From Pseudomonadota bacterium (GTDB taxonomy: Bacteria > Pseudomonadota > Gammaproteobacteria > Burkholderiales > Burkholderiaceae_B): a stretch of DNA of 19,529 nucleotides. The stretch lies in NCBI GenBank assembly GCA_021793875.1, contig JAJYRX010000004.1, positions 1 to 19,529 on the forward strand, written 5' to 3'. Numbering within the stretch: position 1 is the stretch's first letter; each line of letters starts with the position of its first letter. The notes below the pieces were generated by a model that saw only the letters and a program-made list of their open reading frames with translations, made no database searches and was not told the origin of the DNA. A program made the position numbers and the translations under genes. Below are positions 14,010 to 19,529 of this stretch, piece by piece.

Positions 14010-17000
14010 TCAGACAGGTGGCATGGTCCATCCATTAACTTCATTAAGCCATTGGCTGTAACCCTGCATATTTACTTCACCTACTTCTGATCCTGGTAAT
14101 CGGCGCCAATTTTCTGGCCTATTTATGAACTGCTCAGTTTGGTTGCGTGTATTTCGCCCTAGCCTTGGATGATAATCTTGATAGTTCAACAAAGGCCGTG
14201 CCGCTGATGATTGTACTGCTCTGTCACCGTCTTGTATGCTGCGCGCTACTGTAGAGCGAAAGTCGTTCAGAATTGCAGTCTTATTAGCGACATTAATGCC
14301 TGGATTGTTAAATTTTACTGTTGCCGCACTTGCCTGCCAAAGCATCCATTGCATTGTGATGTCAGAAAGCTTGATGTGTTCATCGCTATTGCGCTCTTGA
14401 TATACACCCCCACCAATGTCTGAGTGAGAGCCAATAAATGGAGCTTCAACAACGTTGTACGCACCGGTATCGCTTGCACTAAGCAATGGAAATAGCCAAC
14501 GTCTTTCATGTAAAGCAACGGCGTGTGCCACCCACTCCCAGGCAGGGCTGATTGTAAGGTCATAAAGATGGTTCTGGCTGCCACCTAAGCCAAATTGTGC
14601 CACGCTATCGAATAACCCCATAAATCTAAGGTCAACGCAAGCGGTTACATGACCAAAAAATACATCGTAATACTGAAACATCCCCTGCGTAACATGTTGA
14701 CTAATTAGATTGCTAAAGTGTCTTGCCAGGGCGGCGCCTCTTGAAAACCCCAGAATGTCGATTGGTATAGTTTCGGTAGGGCTGCTTTTAGACAGCTCTA
14801 GCAATAGTAAGCTCCATTGTTTGTCTATTATTTGTTTTGCCTGATGTGCGGTTAAAGCGTCCCAGTCGATATACATGGAATTGCCGGGTCCGTCTTGATA
14901 GTAGGCCGGCCCATCTTGATACATCTGTGACATTTGCCAAACGTTTGCGTTCGTATGTTTGCTTTGTCGGGTTCCGTCGAAAGCAAAGAGTAATAGTCCG
15001 GTTGGGTCGGTGTAAATTCTTGGCTGTTGCTTGGCATAACCATAAGCCTGACTATCTGGTATAGGGCCTAGGGGGTCAGGCTCGATATAACTACCCCATG
15101 CCGGGTCATATGTGCGCAATAGGTTGTCGTGCCAACCGGTAGCCTTATCAAATACTTGTCCAGGCAAGCGTAAATCTAGCTCTATGTTTTCAACCATAAT
15201 GGTAGCCATACCGAAGGGGCTATAGTGGGCCTGCCATATAGGTTGTTGTTCGTGGTCTGTAACCAGAACGGGAGCTCCTTGTAGGCTTGAGTGTATGTAT
15301 AGAAGCTCTCCATTTTTGTTTGCGTCGCTGTATTTAATAAGAGCTATTGGAGTTTCAAACGCATATATGAACCTTTGATCTAGTAGTAGGTCGCTATTAT
15401 TTTTGTAACCCACATCTTTTTTATAGTGTTTAAGGCCAACTAGTTGGTTTTCCAGATAATAGTATTGAGAGTTTGTACCGTCCATGCTGCGGGATACCCT
15501 GAAACCATAGGCGTTGTGTTTGTACTTGGCAATTTTTTCGCCATTACGATTTACGACTTGCAGACGGCGGTTTGCACCATATTTTAAGCTTAGTCCGTTT
15601 GCTTCTGTGGGTAACCCTGAAGCATCGTGCTTAGCCTGCCTTATTACTGTTTTACCTTTACTGTTTATAGCTCTAGCGCTGCCATTTTGTGACCATGCAT
15701 ACCATGTGTTGTCATTGGCCAAATATGGCTGAATTTGTTTTATGCCAACAAGCCGGCCTTGAGAATCATGGCTGTATGAATAGTTAGTAGAATTATGCGC
15801 TTCTGATATTGGGCGGTTGCTTGAGTCGAATATAAGGTGTTGTGTGACAACATTTCTATGATCATTAAATACTGTCAGCTCTTTTAAGTTTAAACTTTCA
15901 AGCTTAGTGCTAACGGTTTTCAAACCATTGCCATGAATATAACCATAGCTTTCTAGCGGTCTTATAACGTTGTGACGTTTGCCGTCTAGGCTAGTCCAGT
16001 ACACAGACATTAATTGTTGCTTAGGGCCCCATTGATACTCTAAATAACCGCCCTCTGGTAATGCATGTTTGATAAGACGGTTGTCGGCATCATAGGAAAA
16101 CTGTTCACTATATGCAGTCCTTTTAAATTCTGGCTCGTTGCGAGTTATATGTCGTTGAACAATACGATTATTTTCGTCGTATTCGCGCACTTCGGTTTCT
16201 ACATTATTTCCTACTTTTATCAGTCTGTTACTTTGCCATACCAAGGTAGTTGTCACGGTCTCCTCAGAGTTACTATCTATTATCATGGTGGGCCTAGATA
16301 GTGCGTCGTATTCAATTTCTGTTTTATCTCCATTAGCAAACGTACGTAGTACAGGTAGCCCTTTAAGGTTGTAAGAAATATTTTCCAAGCCAGTGTCAGT
16401 AGTACTCCAAGATTCGCGCAAACCATTTTCAGCGTAACTAAACTGCAGATTAGTCCAACCGTTATTATTAATGGAAAGAGCTTTTATGTTGCCATTTGGA
16501 TACCTATCAATGTTAGCGTTGTTAATTTTGACTAACCTAGCACTACTATCGTATGCGGCTGTCGTTCCTGGTGCTGGGCAGCCATAACAACCGTGACCTT
16601 TTACAGCAGTAATTACAAACCTGTTCTCTATTGATGCTATTTCTATGCTAGTTTTATTGTTGTTTTGATCGGTTACTATTGTTAGTCCTGAGCTGCCGGG
16701 TGAGGCAGTTTTTTTGTACTGAAACTTGAGCTTATGGTGGTTGTTTCTAAGGTCGGTTACCTCTGAATATATTACGCGTCCATTAGCATCGTATTGCCAC
16801 AGAGAATGCGTTTCTGGAGAAGCTCCTGAATCCTGTTTACCAATGGATATTCCAGTAAGAGCGTATAAATTATTTGCCTGTAGTTTTTCATCATATATGT
16901 AGCTCTTATAAAGCTTATCTGGTCTACTTGCTTTTATAAGTCTATGTTTTTCATCATGTAAATATGTAAACCTGCCTAGGGGGGTGCTTACGGCAGAAAC

Positions 17001-17657
17001 TTTTGGCCCACTAGAGGTTTGACGGTAGTAAAACTGCAGAGTGTTTCCAGCTTCATCTGTTACAGAATCGATTGCACCTGCAAGTGCATGATCATATGCA
17101 TAACGCTTTATGTATATAGCATTGCCTGAAGGCCATCGTATTGCAATTAGCAAGCCAGCCGCATTAAAGCTTAAACCAGTTCCAGATGGCCATATCCATT
17201 GGTAATTGTTATTTAAGCGGGTTAATGTTCCGTGTCTGCCATGGCTGTTATTGTGACTATCAAGGTCAGCGCCGTTAAACAGAATACGGCTTCCATCAGA
17301 CTGAATAATTTGAACTTGGCCAGAGTTTAAAATTAGTCTGGTGTCATAGGAGAAGCTCCAGCCGTACCCTGCAGGGCTATTAGAGTTACTAAAAGAGTTG
17401 TAGTGGCGCACTAGCTCAAGCCCTGGCATATTCGGGTTAGCTGGCATATCTGTTTCGGTTTGAAACTTATTTCCGTTAGCCAGATTAACTGGGTTGCCCG
17501 CTGCAAGGCTTATGGCTGGCTCAGGGTTATGCATAGTTGCTATACCACCCTGCGCACAAGGTGCACCAGTAATGGGTGGTGAGCAATTTGCTAGACTATA
17601 GGTGTGTAGTAATAGTAAAAGTAAAGCAAACAACCCTTTTGTAATTGTTTTTGCCAT
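14010..17657 (-). CDS. Exported RHS/YD-repeat protein with C-terminal Tle1-like (DUF2235) hydrolase domain
   Basis: A protein of 1215 residues from this start; an ATG at 17690 would add 11. I prefer 17657 because MAKTITKGLFALLLLLL...YSLA is a standard Sec signal peptide and GAG precedes it. The -1 residue before Cys is Asn, so a lipobox is unlikely. A DUF6531-type segment follows (about 48-95, AAGNPVNLANGNKF, LVRHYNSF), then many YD repeats (about 100-780) with a CYGCP pair (Cys357/Cys360). The RHS core (about 785-887) ends in PRIYTDPTG, after which variable toxin tips begin. The tip starts LLFAFDGTRQSKHTN and holds GFSRGAALAR (Ser972), FMGLFDSV (Asp1017) and GSHSDIGGG (His1078), the Ser-Asp-His pattern of DUF2235/Tle1 lipases. 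It is probably a secreted antibacterial or anti-eukaryotic lipase. No PAAR domain is present and no immunity gene is recognisable beside it. Confidence 0.9.
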   Translation of the reverse strand: MAKTITKGLFALLLLLLHTYSLANCSPPITGAPCAQGGIATMHNPEPAISLAAGNPVNLANGNKFQTETDMPANPNMPGLELVRHYNSFSNSNSPAGYGWSFSYDTRLILNSGQVQIIQSDGSRILFNGADLDSHNNSHGRHGTLTRLNNNYQWIWPSGTGLSFNAAGLLIAIRWPSGNAIYIKRYAYDHALAGAIDSVTDEAGNTLQFYYRQTSSGPKVSAVSTPLGRFTYLHDEKHRLIKASRPDKLYKSYIYDEKLQANNLYALTGISIGKQDSGASPETHSLWQYDANGRVIYSEVTDLRNNHHKLKFQYKKTASPGSSGLTIVTDQNNNKTSIEIASIENRFVITAVKGHGCYGCPAPGTTAAYDSSARLVKINNANIDRYPNGNIKALSINNNGWTNLQFSYAENGLRESWSTTDTGLENISYNLKGLPVLRTFANGDKTEIEYDALSRPTMIIDSNSEETVTTTLVWQSNRLIKVGNNVETEVREYDENNRIVQRHITRNEPEFKRTAYSEQFSYDADNRLIKHALPEGGYLEYQWGPKQQLMSVYWTSLDGKRHNVIRPLESYGYIHGNGLKTVSTKLESLNLKELTVFNDHRNVVTQHLIFDSSNRPISEAHNSTNYSYSHDSQGRLVGIKQIQPYLANDNTWYAWSQNGSARAINSKGKTVIRQAKHDASGLPTEANGLSLKYGANRRLQVVNRNGEKIAKYKHNAYGFRVSRSMDGTNSQYYYLENQLVGLKHYKKDVGYKNNSDLLLDQRFIYAFETPIALIKYSDANKNGELLYIHSSLQGAPVLVTDHEQQPIWQAHYSPFGMATIMVENIELDLRLPGQVFDKATGWHDNLLRTYDPAWGSYIEPDPLGPIPDSQAYGYAKQQPRIYTDPTGLLLFAFDGTRQSKHTNANVWQMSQMYQDGPAYYQDGPGNSMYIDWDALTAHQAKQIIDKQWSLLLLELSKSSPTETIPIDILGFSRGAALARHFSNLISQHVTQGMFQYYDVFFGHVTACVDLRFMGLFDSVAQFGLGGSQNHLYDLTISPAWEWVAHAVALHERRWLFPLLSASDTGAYNVVEAPFIGSHSDIGGGVYQERNSDEHIKLSDITMQWMLWQASAATVKFNNPGINVANKTAILNDFRSTVARSIQDGDRAVQSSAARPLLNYQDYHPRLGRNTRNQTEQFINRPENWRRLPGSEVGEVNMQGYSQWLNEVNGWTMPPV

Positions 17658-17754
17658 AGCGCTCTCAATAGTTTTTATTGGTGCACCCATAATGCCTTTT
17701 GGCGCATAAGCGGTATTGGGTTAGGGTGTTGTTTTATCCACCGGGGAAACCACT

Positions 17755-18099
17755 ATGCTTATAGTTTTTAAATCCAAAGCAGCTGCAGATGTACTAATGT
17801 TTGGTGCGCATGCGTTAACCATAATGCATGTAGCTGGGCGCGATTACACCGAAATGCCAGAACGGGGTGTAATAACCCATGAGCAGTTACCTGACTTCAT
17901 TAGTTCCTTAGAAAAGGCGGTGGCAACGGACAAAGAAAAGCAGTCAATGGAGCCAGAGCCAGAAGATGAAGATGAGAAGGTGCACCCAATATCAGAACCA
18001 GTAAGTTTCAGGCAGCGAGCTTGGCCTCTACTTGAGATGTTGCGTGCATCAAACAATGCAAGCGCCGATATTACGTGGGAACCAGCACCGAAATGGTAA
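17755..18099 (+). CDS. DUF1840-family protein
   Basis: A small 114-residue protein that I recognise as DUF1840. It starts MLIVFKSKAAADVLMFGAHA, continues with a second block (PERGVITHEQLPDFISSLEKAV), has an acidic linker (EPEPEDEDEK, about 66-75) and ends SFRQRAWPLLEMLRAS...ITWEPAPKW. The family is widespread in beta- and some gammaproteobacteria and has no known function. It has no signal peptide or membrane segment. GGGGA precedes the ATG. It is divergent from the RHS gene across 97 bases, and the next plus-strand gene starts 28 bases after its end, so the two may form a small operon. Confidence 0.85.
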   Translation: MLIVFKSKAAADVLMFGAHALTIMHVAGRDYTEMPERGVITHEQLPDFISSLEKAVATDKEKQSMEPEPEDEDEKVHPISEPVSFRQRAWPLLEMLRASNNASADITWEPAPKW

Positions 18100-18127
18100 G
18101 CTTTAGTTTTCCCAAAGGAGGCTAATT

Positions 18128-18445
18128 ATGAGAAGTGTAGTGACCATTATCTTTGGTCCCGACCGTATGATCGAGTATGCGGTAGAAGCACCAACGTCCG
18201 AACAACATGCCGAGCAAGCTCATGAGTGGTTCGATAAACAATGGGTTGAGCTTGAGTGTGAGCCTTCAAGGGCTAGTGGAAAGGTGTTAACTTTAGACAA
18301 AATTATCGGTGTCACCAACGAAACCGGATATTACAACCTTATTGCAGACGAAGAAAGTGGGCGTGAGTTTGCAATTAAGGTTGCTCAGGCACTAGAGAAG
18401 CCAACTATAGTTATTGACCTTATGGATCATACTATTTCATTTTAA
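18128..18445 (+). CDS. Small protein of unknown function (105 residues)
   Basis: I do not recognise this family. It is a soluble, acidic protein starting MRSVVTIIFGPDRMIEYAVEAP, with a likely helix at about 24-38 (EQHAEQAHEWFDKQW) and alternating strands toward the end (GKVLTLDKIIGV, PTIVIDLMDH). It has no signal peptide, membrane helix or cysteine-rich motif; the only cysteine is in LECEPS. AAAGGAGG is a near-perfect ribosome site six bases before the ATG, which strongly supports a real gene. It follows the DUF1840 gene by 28 bases, and a strong terminator lies just after it, so the pair is probably one transcript. Confidence 0.8.
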   Translation: MRSVVTIIFGPDRMIEYAVEAPTSEQHAEQAHEWFDKQWVELECEPSRASGKVLTLDKIIGVTNETGYYNLIADEESGREFAIKVAQALEKPTIVIDLMDHTISF

Positions 18446-18457
18446 TTGCAGCTTTAA

Positions 18458-18498
18458 AAATCCCCCTGCAAGTAAGGTACTAACATGCAGGGGGATTT
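18458..18498. terminator. Bidirectional Rho-independent terminator
   Basis: A perfect 13-bp stem (AAATCCCCCTGCA / TGCAGGGGGATTT) with a 15-base loop. The plus strand continues TTTGTTTTC and the minus strand TTTTTAAAG after the GC-rich stem, so it can end both the plus-strand 105-residue gene (stop at 18445) and the minus-strand leuA gene (stop at 18505). It is the clearest terminator in the window. Confidence 0.93.
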
Positions 18499-18504
18499 GT
18501 TTTC

Positions 18505-19529
18505 TTATGCTACTTTTTTAGCAGAGCTAGAGCCAAGCTTTTCGTGGCGATTAAGAGCACTTAATATTGCAATGAAAGATGCAGTAACTATGTCTCTATG
18601 AATACCAACCCCAAATCCGCTTTGGGAGTCTCCTACGCGCATTTCTACATAAGAGGCAGCCTTTGTGTCGGTACCACTACCAATTGAGTGTTCGTTGTAG
18701 TCCATTATGCGAATGTCAGATCCAAGAGCGTTTACGAATGCTGCTATAGCACCATCGCCAGACCCTTGGAGCTGTTTCAGCGAGCCATTATGCTCTACTT
18801 CGGCTTCTATGTGGAATAGTTGTTTAGAATTATCTTTACGCTCCCCGGTTATGCGGTGCCTTATGAGTTTCCAAGGATCTTTCTGATCCAGATACTCGTC
18901 CTGGAAAATATCAAACACCATATCTGGTGTAACCTCTTTTCCGGTTTCGTCGCTAACTCTTTGAATAGCCCTGCTGAACTCGATTTGCAAGCGACGGGGT
19001 AGGGCTAAGCCGTGTTCTTGCTCTAATAGATAGGAAACTCCCCCTTTTCCTGACTGACTGTTTACACGTATTACAGCATCATAGTTACGTCCAAGGTCGG
19101 CTGGGTCTATAGGTAGGTATGGTACTTCCCATACCTGATCTGGTTGCTGTACTGCAAACCCTTTTTTAATTGCGTCTTGATGTGAACCCGAGAAGGCAGT
19201 AAACACGAGATCACCTGCGTATGGATGACGAGGGTGTACTGGCAATTGGTTGCAATACTCAACACAGCGTCGTACCTCATCAATATCAGAAAAGTCTAGG
19301 CCAGGATGTATTCCCTGGGTATAAAGATTAAGTGCCAGTGTCACTAAATCTACGTTACCAGTACGCTCACCGTTACCAAAAAGACATCCCTCAACGCGGT
19401 CTGCTCCAGCCATTACAGCAAACTCGGCTGCTGCTACTGCGGTACCACGATCGTTATGTGGGTGTACGCTTAGGATTATATTTTCGCGTTGCTTTAGGTT
19501 GTTGCTCATCCATTCAACCTGGTCTGCAT
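18505..19529 (-). CDS. leuA: 2-isopropylmalate synthase, C-terminal part
   Basis: About 340 residues are visible; the 5' end lies beyond the right edge. The frame is open to the edge through DQVEWM, so the ATG at 19509 is internal and not the start. The metal-binding HPHNDRG, then the HMGL-like block GADRVEGCLFGNGERTGNVDL and the long conserved HPRHPYAGDLVFTAFSGSHQDAIKKGF, identify the alpha-IPM synthase of the long (about 560-residue) class. The C-terminal part (from about 200 residues before the end) is the LeuA dimer/allosteric domain, with LQGSGDGAIAAFVNAL and GTDTKAASYVEM. It condenses acetyl-CoA with 2-oxoisovalerate, the first committed step of leucine synthesis, and is normally feedback-inhibited by leucine. 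A strong terminator follows it. Confidence 0.96.
   Translation of the reverse strand, partial: ADQVEWMSNNLKQRENIILSVHPHNDRGTAVAAAEFAVMAGADRVEGCLFGNGERTGNVDLVTLALNLYTQGIHPGLDFSDIDEVRRCVEYCNQLPVHPRHPYAGDLVFTAFSGSHQDAIKKGFAVQQPDQVWEVPYLPIDPADLGRNYDAVIRVNSQSGKGGVSYLLEQEHGLALPRRLQIEFSRAIQRVSDETGKEVTPDMVFDIFQDEYLDQKDPWKLIRHRITGERKDNSKQLFHIEAEVEHNGSLKQLQGSGDGAIAAFVNALGSDIRIMDYNEHSIGSGTDTKAASYVEMRVGDSQSGFGVGIHRDIVTASFIAILSALNRHEKLGSSSAKKVA

Noticed and set aside
14010..17657. RHS gene as a recent mobile-element insertion
   Set aside because: No flanking repeats, transposase, integrase or tRNA is visible, and its base composition and codon style look like those of its neighbours by eye.
14010..17657. 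RHS protein as a lipoprotein
   Set aside because: The residue before the candidate cysteine is Asn (SLANC), not Gly, Ala or Ser, while SLA fits ordinary signal peptidase I cleavage.
1..19529. CRISPR arrays, tRNA or rRNA genes, riboswitches
   Set aside because: I looked on both strands and saw no regularly spaced repeats, cloverleaf sequence or known aptamer; intergenic gaps are nearly all under 100 bases.

Overview
The window looks like chromosomal DNA from a proteobacterium, most likely a betaproteobacterium of the Burkholderiales. The evidence is the ArgS sequence type (N-terminal ERPKVAAHGD), the argS / SPOR protein / DsbA order, a DUF1840 gene, and a LiuR-headed leucine-degradation cluster that carries aceK. 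No marker gene fixes the genus. The DNA is moderately AT-rich by eye, and isoleucine is written mostly as ATA, which is unusual for this group. I see no tRNA, rRNA, CRISPR array, insertion sequence or phage gene.

Region 1 (1-6172) is a leucine/isovalerate catabolic locus. Reading leftward from a MerR-family regulator (liuR, 4602-5006) come isovaleryl-CoA dehydrogenase, isocitrate dehydrogenase kinase/phosphatase (aceK), an acetyl-CoA acetyltransferase, and the start of the methylcrotonyl-CoA carboxylase beta subunit, cut by the window edge. The genes are packed tightly, with stop and start codons touching or overlapping. A metallo-beta-lactamase-fold hydrolase is transcribed divergently from liuR. 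Near-identical palindromes (core TTTACGTAAACGTAA) lie before the dehydrogenase and between liuR and the hydrolase, inside likely promoter spacers; they are very probably LiuR operators. The degradation enzymes make acetyl-CoA, and AceK sets the split between the TCA cycle and the glyoxylate shunt, so their linkage makes metabolic sense.

Region 2 (6155-10902) holds a LysE/RhtB-type exporter and a divergent cystathionine beta-lyase (metC), then a complete TRAP transporter in the order small permease, large permease, binding protein. Gene ends overlap at both convergent junctions.

Region 3 (10950-13973) is a housekeeping run on the minus strand: argS, a membrane-anchored SPOR-domain protein, and a periplasmic DsbA-type oxidoreductase.

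Region 4 (14010-18498) is the most accessory-looking part. It has a large exported RHS/YD-repeat protein whose C-terminus is a Tle1-like DUF2235 hydrolase with an apparently intact Ser-Asp-His triad. It has a Sec signal peptide and no nearby PAAR, VgrG or recognisable immunity gene. Divergent from it are a DUF1840 gene and a 105-residue protein of unknown function, ending at a strong bidirectional terminator.

Region 5 (18505-19529) is the C-terminal part of 2-isopropylmalate synthase (leuA), cut by the right edge.
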